From: Thermomicrobiales bacterium
GTDB lineage: Bacteria > Chloroflexota > Chloroflexia > Thermomicrobiales > UBA6265
Reading direction: 5' to 3'
Assembly (NCBI GenBank): GCA_023957015.1
Contig: JAMLHR010000005.1
Location: 1-64,000, forward strand
Length of the DNA stretch: 64,000 bases
Shown here: piece after piece, positions 7,730 through 17,037 of the stretch
How the letters are laid out: the number at the start of each line of letters is the position of its first letter
Position numbering within the stretch: position 1 is the stretch's first letter
Made by a program: the position numbers and the translations under genes
The notes under the pieces: model-generated
What the model saw: only the letters and a program-made list of their open reading frames with translations
Told to the model about the DNA's origin: nothing
Database searches by the model: none

Positions 7730-9858
7730 GCCGCTACCTCCGATCCAACGCTGGCAACAATCGTTGCCCGGCGTGGTCGGGCAGGTTTTTTCACCAGCAA
7801 CCAAACGATGCCCGCTAACGCCACCACCGCCAGCGTGGTCCAACCATCAACAGCGCGATCGCGGATCGCTATCCCAAGCTGATAGAAGATGAATGCGATC
7901 GTCCAGGCAAAGACTGTCTGATAGGCAACAGCAAACGCCGTCCACCGACCATTGCCCATCTCGCGTCGGATCGCACCGATGGCCGCGAAACAGGGAGCAC
8001 AGAGGAGATTGAAGAGCAGGAAGCTATAGGCCGCCAACACCGTGAAACTGGCCGCCAACCGCCCCCAGACCTCGGCTCCATCTTCCGAAACCTCGGCGAC
8101 ACCGTAAAGCACACCAAAGGTGCCAACCACACTTTCCTTGGCCACCAATCCGGAGAGGGTCGCCGCTGTGGACTGCCAGGTGCCCCAACCAAGCGGTGCG
8201 AATATCCAGGCGATACTACCACTCACCGCCGCCAGGAAGCTGTTATCCAAATCGTCAACGAAGCGTGGACCATGTTGCCAACCTGCATTGGCCAGGAACC
8301 AAATCGTCATTGTGGCCAGCAGGATGATGGTGCCCGCGCGACGAATGAACGCCCACGATCGATCCCACATGGAGCGCAACACCACACTCGGTCGAGGCGC
8401 GTGATAAGGTGGCAACTCCATCACGAATGGTGCGGGATCACCACTGAACAGCACCGACTTCTTCAGAATGATGCCGCTCAGAACCACGGCTGCCATCCCC
8501 ACGAAGTAAGCGCTGGGTGCCACCCACCACGCACCCTGGAAGATAGCCCCGGAGATCAGGGCAATCACCGCCAGCTTGGCTCCGCAGGGGATGAAACTGG
8601 TGGTCATGGCGGTGAGCTTGTGATCGCGTTCGTTCTCGATCGTGCGGCTGGCCATAATACCGGGAACACTGCATCCGGTACCAATAAGCATCGGAATAAA
8701 GCTCTTGCCGCTGAGACCAAAGTGACGGAAGGCGCGATCCATAATGAAAGCCACCCGCGCCATATAACCGCTGTCTTCCAGGATCGCGAGGAAGACGAAG
8801 AGCAACATCAACTGCGGTACGAATCCGAGCACCGCACCGACACCACCGATGATGCCGTCCACAATCAGGCGGCTGAGCCATTCAGCCGTACCGATATCGC
8901 TTAACCAGACAGCAACGTGATTCGGGACGAAATCGCCGAAGATGACATCGTTGGTGTAGTCGGTCACAAAGGTGCCAACGGTGGTCACCGAGATGTAGTA
9001 GACGACAAACATCACCGCGGCGAAGATTGGCAGTGCCAGCCAACGATTGGTGACGATCTGATCAATGCGATCGCTCAACGTCAGGGATCGGGCAGCTGCA
9101 GGTTTGACCTGTCCCGGCAACGCATTGGTCACCTGGAGGTAGCGTTCGGCAGCCATGATAGAGATGGCGTCATCATCGAGTGCGTTTTCATGCGTCGTGA
9201 TGATCGTCTCGAGTTGATCCTGCACGTGAACGAGTTGAGGCAGACGCGGATTCACGAACTGGTCACGTTCGAAGAGTTGAGTGGCAATCCAACGATTGGA
9301 GGTCCCCACCACCTCCATGATCTCCGCCAGTACGGTCTCCTGCTCCGGTGTGTATGGGAGCAATGCTGGTACAAAGTGCTCGGCGAGCACCGCACTCGTC
9401 AGCTGGTCGATACCGGTGCCGTGCGAGGCGCTGATCTCGACTACCGGCACACCCAGATTGCGGGAGAGCAGGTTGGTATCGATCGTCAGCCCCTGGTGGC
9501 GCACCAGATCCATCATATTGATGGCGATGACCACCGGTATACCAAGTTCCAGTAGCTGCGTGGTCAAGAACAGATTACGTTCGAGATTGGTGCCGTCAAC
9601 GATATTGATGATGCAATCGGGTTTGGCATCGAGCAGGTAATCGCGTGCGACCCGCTCCTCCAGCGTATAGGCGGAGAGCGAGTAGACACCCGGGAGATCG
9701 ACGATCTCAACGTCAGGGTGTTGGCGGAGTCGACCAACCTTGCGCTCCAGCGTCACGCCTGGCCAGTTGCCGACGGATTGCTTCGAACCGGTGAGTCGAT
9801 TGAAGAGGGTGGATTTACCGGAGTTGGGATTCCCGGCCAACGCGATCGTGCGAGTCAT
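7726..9858 (-). CDS. feoB: Ferrous iron transporter FeoB
   Basis: The 710-residue polytopic transporter imports Fe(II). The N-terminal G domain shows G1 GNPNSGKS, the G2 threonine in GVTLE, G3 DLPG and G4 NMMD. A helical GDI-like linker follows, then the membrane part with two Gate regions (GTGCSVPGIMASRTI and LLCAPCFAAIGAIRREMG), whose cysteines are conserved in FeoB. Start and stop both overlap neighbours by 4 bp. Length and motifs look complete. Confidence 0.97.
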   Translation of the reverse strand: MTRTIALAGNPNSGKSTLFNRLTGSKQSVGNWPGVTLERKVGRLRQHPDVEIVDLPGVYSLSAYTLEERVARDYLLDAKPDCIINIVDGTNLERNLFLTTQLLELGIPVVIAINMMDLVRHQGLTIDTNLLSRNLGVPVVEISASHGTGIDQLTSAVLAEHFVPALLPYTPEQETVLAEIMEVVGTSNRWIATQLFERDQFVNPRLPQLVHVQDQLETIITTHENALDDDAISIMAAERYLQVTNALPGQVKPAAARSLTLSDRIDQIVTNRWLALPIFAAVMFVVYYISVTTVGTFVTDYTNDVIFGDFVPNHVAVWLSDIGTAEWLSRLIVDGIIGGVGAVLGFVPQLMLLFVFLAILEDSGYMARVAFIMDRAFRHFGLSGKSFIPMLIGTGCSVPGIMASRTIENERDHKLTAMTTSFIPCGAKLAVIALISGAIFQGAWWVAPSAYFVGMAAVVLSGIILKKSVLFSGDPAPFVMELPPYHAPRPSVVLRSMWDRSWAFIRRAGTIILLATMTIWFLANAGWQHGPRFVDDLDNSFLAAVSGSIAWIFAPLGWGTWQSTAATLSGLVAKESVVGTFGVLYGVAEVSEDGAEVWGRLAASFTVLAAYSFLLFNLLCAPCFAAIGAIRREMGNGRWTAFAVAYQTVFAWTIAFIFYQLGIAIRDRAVDGWTTLAVVALAGIVWLLVKKPARPRRATIVASVGSEVAA

Positions 9859-10079
9859 AGCGTGACCTCGATCCTGGCAGCATCGTCTTTGCGGACGCTG
9901 AGCTGATAGCCACGAACCTGAAGCTCAAGGGGATCGCCGAGCGGTGCCACATTGGTCACGCGCACCGTTGTTCCACGCGTCAGCCCCATGGCGACAATGC
10001 GGCGTTTGATCTCCCCGTCACCAATCACCCGTTGAATCTTGCATACCTCACCGATCGACAGATCTCTCAGCGTTGTCAT
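9855..10079 (-). CDS. feoA: FeoA domain protein (second of two)
   Basis: A 74-residue SH3-like FeoA with the usual IKRRIVAMGLTRGTTVRV core and a PLGDPLELQVRGYQLSVR tail. Its ATG at 10079 overlaps the stop of the upstream FeoA gene, and its own stop overlaps feoB. FeoA proteins bind FeoB and modulate its activity in the cytoplasm. An in-frame ATG at 10088 is possible, but overlap coupling favours 10079. Confidence 0.9.
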   Translation of the reverse strand: MTTLRDLSIGEVCKIQRVIGDGEIKRRIVAMGLTRGTTVRVTNVAPLGDPLELQVRGYQLSVRKDDAARIEVTL

Positions 10080-10321
10080 AGCTGACATATCTCCTGCAAT
10101 GCGCAGGGGCAGCCAAGGACCTTGCAGGCGATGCCGCGACCCAGCGCGATTCGTGAACCTCGAATGTTGACAATGAGATCGCAAGCGGTGTGGGCGATAA
10201 CCGTGACAACACAACCTACCACGAAGCCAAGAGATTCCAGATGCCTTCGGAATTCGGCGTTACCGCCAATCCGCGTTATCTGAAAACACTCCCCAACGGT
10301 GATGGCTGTCATAGGGATCAT
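10076..10321 (-). CDS. feoA: FeoA domain protein (first of two), Cys-containing tail
   Basis: ATG 10321 follows GAGGGA six bases upstream on the minus strand. The 81-residue product has the FeoA fold (FRRHLESLGFVVGCVVTVIA and NIRGSRIALGRGIA), but ends in VLGCPCALQEICQL. These three cysteines are absent from its neighbour and could bind iron or serve as a redox site. It is the promoter-proximal gene of the four-gene operon. Confidence 0.85.
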   Translation of the reverse strand: MIPMTAITVGECFQITRIGGNAEFRRHLESLGFVVGCVVTVIAHTACDLIVNIRGSRIALGRGIACKVLGCPCALQEICQL

Positions 10322-10394
10322 CGTCGTTCCCTCGCATGTTATCTCGACCGGAGTTTGCGTGATACCCGACCCGGTCCATCGGATTGTTACCGCC

Positions 10395-10423
10395 ACAGTA
10401 CGTCCGGAAACCCGCTATTTCAA
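10395..10423 (-). promoter_or_regulatory. Candidate promoter of the feo operon
   Basis: On the minus strand TTGAAA (10423-10418), 17 bp, then TACTGT (10400-10395) lies about 75 bp before the first feoA start. The -35 is good and the -10 weak. I see no clear Fur-type palindrome beside it. Confidence 0.3.
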
Positions 10424-10834
10424 GCGAGTTTTGCGCTCATGGAAAAGTCGCAGAACCACCCCGACAATGTGAATCCAACAACTCGGATTTCCCCGACACC
10501 AGGGTTCGGAATCACTCGCACATCCGGGATGGTGAGGCGGCATTCGGCCACGCACACACTGACCAAAATCAACCACCTCGCGACTGTGCAATGGGCACGA
10601 ATGAGCGCCGACCGGGGCAGGAGCAATCCAGAATCTTGCAATCCGTATCCGAAAAGGTCACAATGCGCGCAGTAGCCACAACTAGCAGGAGCGTGCGCTC
10701 CCACCGAGTCGACGGAGCTTCGGGGGTATCGCTGGCAGGAATCGCCAGCATGTACACCGTGGACTCACAGTTTTCCGGGCTATGTGCATCAGGGCCATGA
10801 CGGCATGGTCTTGCGTTTTTTCCAGGAGGACGAA
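10424..10834 (+). other. Gene-free stretch before the binding-protein gene
   Basis: No credible gene: open frames here lack ribosome sites and family resemblance. The one feature seen is a short hairpin, GCTGGC (10731-10736) with GCCAGC (10744-10749), about 85 bp before the next start. It is too short and U-poor to call a terminator. The promoter of the downstream gene should lie here, but I cannot place it. Confidence 0.4.
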
Positions 10835-12715
10835 ATGTCTGAGAAGGGCAATTTGCGATCACTGTACGAGCAGCTCAAGACGGGCAGCATTGATCGCCGC
10901 GGATTTATGCAGGGTGCAACGGCACTGGGTGTTGCCGGTGGCGTCTCCATGTTCCTGGCAAATGCCGCGGCAGCTGGTCCATCCCGCAACGGATGGGCTT
11001 TCTACAGTCAGGCCACAGAAGTCGACGCCAATGGCGCACCAGCAGTTGGTATGGAAGGCAAAACGCGTGGTCAGGATGGGACCATCAAGCTCCTGCAGTG
11101 GCAGGCACCAACCCACCTGATGGCACACCGTTCCACCGGCACCAAGGACTACATGGCCGCCGATATCATCAACGAACCGCTGCTGCGCTATGCCGAAGAC
11201 GGATCGCTGCTGCCGAACCTGGTGACAGAGGTCCCATCGGTTGAGAACGGACTTCTCTCCGAGGATCTCACCACGGCAACATTCAAGTTGATCGAGGGTG
11301 TGGTTTGGAGTGACGGCGAGCCGCTCACGGCGAACGACGTGGTATTCACCTGGAAGTTCATCACCGAACCGTCCAATAACAGCGTGACATCCGATGTCTG
11401 GGGACCAATTGCTGATATCGTGGCCGAGGACGATCTGACCGCAGTCGTGACCTTCGCCTCGCCATCGGCAGCCTGGTTCGATCCATTTACCGGCGGTAAC
11501 AACGGTCACATCTATCCGGCGCACGTCTGGGGTGGTGATCACCTGAACGAGGAGGCCTCCACCGCCTTCCAGATGAGCCCGATTGGAACCGGTCCGTTTG
11601 TGCTTGAATCCTTCGAGCCGAGCGATCACGCCAACTACGTGGCCAACGAGCTCTACCGCGATCCCAATCGACCGGCATTCGCCCGCGTCGAACTCAAGGG
11701 TGGTGGCGATGCCCCGGCCGCGGCCCGCAGTGTGCTGCAGACCGGCGACTACGACTACGCCTGGAACCTGCAGGTTGAACCAGATGTCATCGAGAGCCTC
11801 ATTTCCGATGACGGCCCGGGTCAGTTTGTGGTCAAGGCAGGCACCAGCCTCGAACGCATCCACATCAACTTCAGCGATCCGAACACCGAGGTCAATGGTC
11901 AGCGTTCCGAGAAGAACACACCACACCCGGTCCTCACCGATCCCGCCGTGCGCGAGGCCATGAATATGGCCATCGACCGCGAGCTGATCGCCAGCACGCT
12001 TTATGGTCCGGGTCAGCCGGCTACCGCCAATATCCTCAACGGTCTCGAGGCATTCGCCAGCCCGAACACCAGTTGGACCTATGATATCGATGCCGCCAAC
12101 CAGATCCTGGACGATGCTGGCTGGGTGCTGGATGGCGATGTCCGCACCAAGGATGGTCTGAAGCTTCAGTTCGTCTATCAGACCTCGGTCAATGCTGTAC
12201 GCCAGAAGACGCAATCCATCGTGAAGCAGAGCTTCGCCCTGGCCGGTATCGTTGTTGATCTCGAGCAGGTCGATGCCAGCATCTTCTTCGACAGTAGCGC
12301 TGGTAACGACCAGAACATCGGTCACATGTACGTGGACATCAACATGTACACGAACAACTCCACCAGCGCGATCCCGATCGCATACATGAACGACTGGTAC
12401 GCTGGTCCAGATGGCGTCAACATCGCTCAGAAAGAAAACGCCTGGACCGGTGGCAATCGTCAGCGCTGGGTCAGTGCCGAGTATGACGCCGCCTATGAAG
12501 CTCTGCTGGTTGCGACCACACTTGAGGAAGCAGCCGAACTGCTGATCACCCAGAACGACGCCGTCATCAACGATCGCGCCGTCATCCCTCTGGTCAACCG
12601 CGCCGCTGATGCCTACGGTATCTCCAGGACGCTGTACGATGAGAACGTCGCCCTCGGCGCCGGCCTGGAGTACAACTACTGGAACATCGCCAACTGGAAT
12701 CGCAAGGCTGAGTAA
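10835..12715 (+). CDS. Family-5 ABC-transporter substrate-binding protein
   Basis: ATG 10835 follows AGGAGG (10824). The 626-residue product starts with a Tat leader (IDRRGFMQGATALGV) after a charged N-terminus (LRSLYEQLKTGS), a layout common in this lineage. The body is the SBP_bac_5 fold: NEPLLRYAEDG, VWSDGEPLTANDVVFTWKF, GTGPFVLESF and RLMAIDRELI-like VREAMNMAIDREL. It should bind peptides, oligosaccharides or similar solutes outside the membrane. No permease or ATPase gene is nearby. It is a paralogue of the protein at 31754. Confidence 0.9.
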   Translation: MSEKGNLRSLYEQLKTGSIDRRGFMQGATALGVAGGVSMFLANAAAAGPSRNGWAFYSQATEVDANGAPAVGMEGKTRGQDGTIKLLQWQAPTHLMAHRSTGTKDYMAADIINEPLLRYAEDGSLLPNLVTEVPSVENGLLSEDLTTATFKLIEGVVWSDGEPLTANDVVFTWKFITEPSNNSVTSDVWGPIADIVAEDDLTAVVTFASPSAAWFDPFTGGNNGHIYPAHVWGGDHLNEEASTAFQMSPIGTGPFVLESFEPSDHANYVANELYRDPNRPAFARVELKGGGDAPAAARSVLQTGDYDYAWNLQVEPDVIESLISDDGPGQFVVKAGTSLERIHINFSDPNTEVNGQRSEKNTPHPVLTDPAVREAMNMAIDRELIASTLYGPGQPATANILNGLEAFASPNTSWTYDIDAANQILDDAGWVLDGDVRTKDGLKLQFVYQTSVNAVRQKTQSIVKQSFALAGIVVDLEQVDASIFFDSSAGNDQNIGHMYVDINMYTNNSTSAIPIAYMNDWYAGPDGVNIAQKENAWTGGNRQRWVSAEYDAAYEALLVATTLEEAAELLITQNDAVINDRAVIPLVNRAADAYGISRTLYDENVALGAGLEYNYWNIANWNRKAE

Positions 12716-12738
12716 TTCAGCTGTTCCGGATTGAGCAA

Positions 12739-12777
12739 GGTAACGACCCCACTGGTTGCACCGGTGGGGTCGTTACC
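12739..12777 (+). terminator. Hairpin terminator after the binding-protein gene
   Basis: Perfect 14-bp arms, GGTAACGACCCCAC (12739-12752) and GTGGGGTCGTTACC (12764-12777), with further pairing possible in the loop. There is no U-run after it, so it is a strong stem without the classic tail. Confidence 0.7.
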
Positions 12778-12824
12778 GTCTATGATCAGTCGACGATGCG
12801 TTGTTCTCGACGAAGGATCATCAG

Positions 12825-14171
12825 GTGCCCGAACTCCCGACCTATGTTGATACCCTCCGGACGATCTGGAACCGATCCGGTTACGACAAGGGATTCATCA
12901 GCAATCCGTTTGCTGGCGATGATGCCGCCCGCCTCGGACTCGTTCGCACCCAGGCACTCCTGATCCATCTCGGATATGATCCCCTCCCCTACGCCATCGT
13001 TCACGTTGCTGGCAGCAAGGGGAAGGGTTCGACCTGCGTGATGATCGATAGCATCCTGCAGTCAGCTGGTGTGCGCACTGGCCGCTATATGTCGCCACAA
13101 CTCCATTCGTTTCGAGAGCGGTTCGTCATCAACGGTGCGATGATCACCGAGGATGATTTCATCGATCTCACCCAGCGGTTCCTCGCTGCGGCGGACGATA
13201 TCGAACACGCGCAACCGGAGATCGGACCCATCACCGCGTTTGAACTCTCCACTGCCATGGCGCTTGGCTGGTTCGCCGAACAGGAATGCGATATCGCGGT
13301 TGTCGAGGTCGGTCTCGGCGGGACGTTGGACGCCACCAACATCGTCACCCCTACCCTCTCCGTTATCACCACCCTCGATTACGAGCATACCGCGATCCTG
13401 GGAGAGACGCTAACGGAGATCGCTGGCAACAAGGCCGGCATTATCAAACCGGGTCGACCAGTGTTGACAGCGGCTCAGCAGGATGAGGCCCTCGACGTTA
13501 TTCGGCATCGCGCGATCGAGACGCACTCGCCACTCAAGATCGCTGGCATCGACTGGACCGTGCACGGGACCGATCGCGAGTTCACCTACGATGATGGCCA
13601 GCATCGTCTCGACCATCTCCAGCTCGCACTCGTGGGCGATCATCAGGTAGCCAATGCGGGTCTGGCCGTCGCAACGGTGTTGGAGTTGCGGCAAGCCATC
13701 CAGATCAACGATGCCGCAATCCGTGAAGGTTTGAGCAAGGCGGTACTCCCAGCCCGTTTCGAGCAAACGCGGTTAGCAGGTGGCACCCGGGTCGTGATCG
13801 ATGGGGCTCACACACCCGCATCCTCGCAGGCATTAGCCACGGCCCTACATGCACATTTCCCCGACCACATGTTCACATTGATCATCGGTATGTTGGCCGA
13901 CAAGAGCCCCGAGGCGATGCTCACACCGTTACTGCGGCACGCCGATCGCGTTATCGCCGTCCAGCCGCAGAATCCGCGCGCGATGCCAGCAAGCGATCTC
14001 GCTCAGGCGATCCAGCGACTAGGTGGCCAGGTCGTCATAGCACCGTCCGTTGAGGCAGCACTGACCGAAGCCGGGTCGGAGATCGTCGTGGTCACGGGTT
14101 CGTTCACCACGGCTGCGGAGGCACGTGTCGCACTGGGTCTGGCGGAATTCGTCGATCCACCGATTTCCTGA
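12825..14171 (+). CDS. folC: Folylpolyglutamate synthase / dihydrofolate synthase
   Basis: GTG 12825 follows GAAGG with 8-bp spacing and starts VPELPTYVDTL; the upstream TTG at 12801 has no site. The 448-residue Mur-ligase-family enzyme has the P-loop HVAGSKGKGSTC, the omega-type FELSTAMALGWFAE region, VVEVGLGGTLDATN, the NKAGIIKPG lysine region and the C-terminal VIDGAHTPAS block with DKSPEAML. It adds glutamate to folates in the cytoplasm. It stands alone and converges on the vanZ-like gene with no gap. Confidence 0.95.
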   Translation: MPELPTYVDTLRTIWNRSGYDKGFISNPFAGDDAARLGLVRTQALLIHLGYDPLPYAIVHVAGSKGKGSTCVMIDSILQSAGVRTGRYMSPQLHSFRERFVINGAMITEDDFIDLTQRFLAAADDIEHAQPEIGPITAFELSTAMALGWFAEQECDIAVVEVGLGGTLDATNIVTPTLSVITTLDYEHTAILGETLTEIAGNKAGIIKPGRPVLTAAQQDEALDVIRHRAIETHSPLKIAGIDWTVHGTDREFTYDDGQHRLDHLQLALVGDHQVANAGLAVATVLELRQAIQINDAAIREGLSKAVLPARFEQTRLAGGTRVVIDGAHTPASSQALATALHAHFPDHMFTLIIGMLADKSPEAMLTPLLRHADRVIAVQPQNPRAMPASDLAQAIQRLGGQVVIAPSVEAALTEAGSEIVVVTGSFTTAAEARVALGLAEFVDPPIS

Positions 14172-14564
14172 TCAGCGTGTCAATCGATCGTAGATACGGG
14201 GAACTACCAGCACAAAGGTGGTTGCACCCAACACATCGACGATGACATCAAGGACATCCGGATAGCGACCGGGTGTGAAGTGCTGATGGATCTCATCCAG
14301 AACACCGTAAAGTCCCGTGATGACAATGGCGTAGATCACACGCTCCCGATCGAGCAGCCGGCTGTTCATTCCCAGCGCGAACCAAACCGAGAGACCGAGC
14401 AGGCCGAACATACCGAAATGCCCGACGACACTCCAAAACTCGACACCACCCGGCGGATAGTGCAGACGGGAACGATCGCTCAGCCACCAGATCGTGGCCA
14501 TGCACCAGGCAGCCGGGAGCAAGCGCACCAGCGGGACATCGTACCAGGGTCGCTGTCCATACAT
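14172..14564 (-). CDS. VanZ-family small membrane protein
   Basis: A 130-residue protein with about four membrane helices and the VanZ signature YGVLDEIHQHFTPGRYPDVLD near the end, followed by DVLGATTF. The start ATG 14564 lies directly after the TGA of the upstream copD-like gene (TGATATG), so reinitiation is likely. VanZ-like proteins are linked to glycopeptide tolerance in some Firmicutes, but in most bacteria the role is unknown. Confidence 0.85.
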   Translation of the reverse strand: MYGQRPWYDVPLVRLLPAAWCMATIWWLSDRSRLHYPPGGVEFWSVVGHFGMFGLLGLSVWFALGMNSRLLDRERVIYAIVITGLYGVLDEIHQHFTPGRYPDVLDVIVDVLGATTFVLVVPRIYDRLTR

Positions 14565-14565
14565 A

Positions 14566-15645
14566 TCAGGACACCGCCGGACTGGAGAGGACGAGCACAC
14601 CCGTCACGATCAGGATGGCAATGATGGCGATCAGCTCGCCGAGCACCGTTTTTCGCAGAATGGTCCAGGCTTCTGGCGATTGGGGATCGGCCTTGAGTTG
14701 TGGCATCAGACGGAAGCGATTGTATGACGCCAATGCGATCGGGATAATCACGATCAAGAGCTTCACAGAGAGCGCCTTCGCGAACGGTGATTCAGTGGGA
14801 CTGAAGGCGTCATCCTTCACCATCACGGCGATCGTGATGCCCGAGAACGCCAGCATGATCACGCTGTACAGCGCCCAGGTACTAAACTGCGCCAGCACGC
14901 GACCGGCCTCAACCGCATCGTCTCGCGTTACAAACGCCCGTCGGAGGTAGAGCACCAACGCGATAAGTCCACCAAACCACAGCGCGGCACCGACACCGTG
15001 GAGGAAATCCATACCGTGCGAGAGCCAGGTGGGATCCTGATAGGCGGTGTGACCGATAACGGTCAATGATCCCAGGCCGATCAAACCGCCGGTGACAACG
15101 AACCACCGATTGCGTTCCACGTTCGGGTCCTTACGAGCGAACCAGTGCTGAAGCGGCAAGCCGATCAGCAGACAGGTGAGCGCCCGCACCGAACTCGATT
15201 GCGAATCTATCTCCCAGGTACTCGAACTGAAGAGGGTGGCACCCGTATCGCCTGCCGCCCATAGATTCCAGAGGCTGAGATACCCGATGATCAGCACATG
15301 CGCCGCGACCGTAATCAGAGAAAACGCCAACGCGATTCGATGTGACTGGCGATCGATGTCACGCACGAGGAACGCGCGAAACCACATGATCCCGACCGAG
15401 CCGAGCATGCTGACATAGGCAACGGTGAATGTCGCACTCATACCCGACGGTCGATCGGTATCGAGCGGGAATGAATCCAGTCCCCAGAGGAGATGGTTGT
15501 CCTGGAACACCGATGCAATCGAGAGCGCCGCGAAGACGACGATGATCGCTCCCCAGAACCATTTGACGGAGTATTTGAGCGCTACCCAAAGCACGCCAAG
15601 CAGCACTGCCACGATTCCAATAAAGAGCCACACTGAGAAAGTCAT
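14566..15645 (-). CDS. CopD-family copper-resistance membrane protein
   Basis: ATG 15645 follows GGGTGA on the minus strand. The 359-residue product has about eight membrane helices and the CopD block DFLHGVGAALWFGGLIAL, plus ALSVKLLIVIIPIALASYNRF. Family members move copper across the inner membrane, usually with CopC; no CopC domain is seen here. An unusual N-terminal region of about 150 residues precedes the CopD core. It is coupled to the vanZ-like gene. Confidence 0.8.
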   Translation of the reverse strand: MTFSVWLFIGIVAVLLGVLWVALKYSVKWFWGAIIVVFAALSIASVFQDNHLLWGLDSFPLDTDRPSGMSATFTVAYVSMLGSVGIMWFRAFLVRDIDRQSHRIALAFSLITVAAHVLIIGYLSLWNLWAAGDTGATLFSSSTWEIDSQSSSVRALTCLLIGLPLQHWFARKDPNVERNRWFVVTGGLIGLGSLTVIGHTAYQDPTWLSHGMDFLHGVGAALWFGGLIALVLYLRRAFVTRDDAVEAGRVLAQFSTWALYSVIMLAFSGITIAVMVKDDAFSPTESPFAKALSVKLLIVIIPIALASYNRFRLMPQLKADPQSPEAWTILRKTVLGELIAIIAILIVTGVLVLSSPAVS

Positions 15646-15773
15646 CGGTTCACCCGTTCTTGGGAAGATTTCGGCAAGCACCAACCCGCCAGCAGGCAGG
15701 GTACCAGATTTCGCGCGATGCCGGGAGGCAAAATCTGCGATACTGGTGATTGGTGCCTGTCTCCCGTTACACA

Positions 15774-15782
15774 TGCGATAAT
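15774..15782 (+). promoter_or_regulatory. Candidate extended -10 element
   Basis: TGCGATAAT fits an extended -10 (TGnGATAAT). No -35 is correctly spaced. It would start transcription near 15789 for the three-gene group that follows. Confidence 0.3.
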
Positions 15783-15841
15783 GTACGGACAGGCGTTACA
15801 TGAGTCCTGCACACCTGTTTTATGGAAAGGATCAGCTCCAC

Positions 15842-16819
15842 ATGGAGCCACGACCGCAAAAACCACGTCCACAAACACCACCGACCGGAGCCACCCAACC
15901 AGTTTCTCAGCCAGGTACTCCTGCCGCACCACAGCCAACCCAACAGATCCCCTATCAACCGGGACATGATCCTGCTGCCTTCGTTGCACCGTCCCGGATG
16001 GAGTATGACTACAGTCCGCTGGATCTCCAGCCACCTGGACAACGGCGCAAGCGACAGATTATCGCCGGGATCATCGGTGCGCTGGTGGTGGTTGCTATCT
16101 CCGCGCTCATCGTCGCTGGCTGGATGGCCTTGCGTGACGATGATAAGGGCGGGAACAACACCAACGACGACAACCGCGTTGCCGAACTGACGGCATCGCC
16201 AACCGCACCCCCAACCGACGAATCACAGGTCAGTACACCCGGTGCCGAATCAACCACGCCTCCAGAAACGGAGGTCACACCAACGGTGCCACCGACGGCT
16301 GTGCCGACCTTCCCCGTCTTTGACGCCACCACGATTCGTAGCGCTTTACCGGTGGTTGAAAGCATGCCGGGTCCGTTTGTGGAAGCGGGAGATACACCAA
16401 GTACATTCGCCGATGTCGTCGACGCTCTTGGCGGCGATCCATCCATCGAAACAACGCTGACGGATTTGGGTTGGCAGGCCTCGATGCAGCGCAGTTACAC
16501 ATCCAGCGAGCCAGAAACCACCGGAACCACGATCATCACCGTCAGCGTGCACGCATTCAAGGATGAGGTATCCGCTCAATCCGCCCTGGATCTCTATGCC
16601 ACGATCCTCGGTAGCATCGGCTGGACACCCGTTGACTGGGATCAATACGGTGGCGGGTCTCGCCTGCTTACGTGGACGGATCCGACATCCGGAGAGGAGT
16701 CAGTCTCGATCTACGTTGTCGATGGCAATCTCCTCTATCGCGTCAGGGCAACTGGACCCGCGGGCTTCGATTCGACCGAAAACGCCATCTGGGTGGTCAA
16801 CCAGATCGTGCAGAACTAG
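15842..16819 (+). CDS. Pro-rich single-pass protein with extracytoplasmic domain
   Basis: The 325-residue product has a Pro/Gln-rich cytoplasmic tail (about 1-75), a basic patch QRRKRQ, one membrane helix (about 80-98: IIAGIIGALVVVAISALIVA), a Thr/Pro linker (about 115-160) and a folded outer domain of about 160 residues. That domain carries no motif I know. The start could instead be ATG 15800. It leads a group of three anchored proteins and may act with them at the cell surface. Confidence 0.7.
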   Translation: MEPRPQKPRPQTPPTGATQPVSQPGTPAAPQPTQQIPYQPGHDPAAFVAPSRMEYDYSPLDLQPPGQRRKRQIIAGIIGALVVVAISALIVAGWMALRDDDKGGNNTNDDNRVAELTASPTAPPTDESQVSTPGAESTTPPETEVTPTVPPTAVPTFPVFDATTIRSALPVVESMPGPFVEAGDTPSTFADVVDALGGDPSIETTLTDLGWQASMQRSYTSSEPETTGTTIITVSVHAFKDEVSAQSALDLYATILGSIGWTPVDWDQYGGGSRLLTWTDPTSGEESVSIYVVDGNLLYRVRATGPAGFDSTENAIWVVNQIVQN

Positions 16820-16822
16820 GCG

Positions 16823-17023
16823 ATGTTTCGATCCGAGAACATCATCGGCATCCTGCTCCTGGTCTTCTGCGCGGTGGTAGCGGTCATTCTGGTTATGGCG
16901 ATCGTTACCGGTGAACGACCAACGGTACCACCTGTGGCCCGTATCCCTGTCGCTATCATCGGCGGTGGTGCGATGGCCTATCTGATTTGGCAGCAGATCT
17001 CGCGATGGCTCAAACGGCGATAA
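16823..17023 (+). CDS. Small two-helix membrane protein
   Basis: A 66-residue protein starting 3 bp after the upstream stop. Two helices (about 8-28 and 40-58) are joined by ERPTVPPVARIP, and the C-terminus is basic (RWLKRR). No family recognised. Its position suggests it works with the two flanking anchored proteins. Confidence 0.6.
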   Translation: MFRSENIIGILLLVFCAVVAVILVMAIVTGERPTVPPVARIPVAIIGGGAMAYLIWQQISRWLKRR

Positions 17024-17037
17024 ACGGAAGGTAACTC

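Noticed and set aside
10384-10862. Several open frames in the gap before the first binding protein
   Set aside because: They overlap each other in different frames, have no ribosome sites and resemble no family.
10859-12325. A 488-codon open frame on the minus strand
   Set aside because: It lies opposite the family-5 binding protein gene, which has a Tat leader and family motifs.
15800-15842. ATG 15800 as the start of the Pro-rich anchored protein
   Set aside because: It adds 14 residues and would leave a leader of only about 11 bases after the candidate -10. Kept as an alternative only, because the site before 15842 is also distant.
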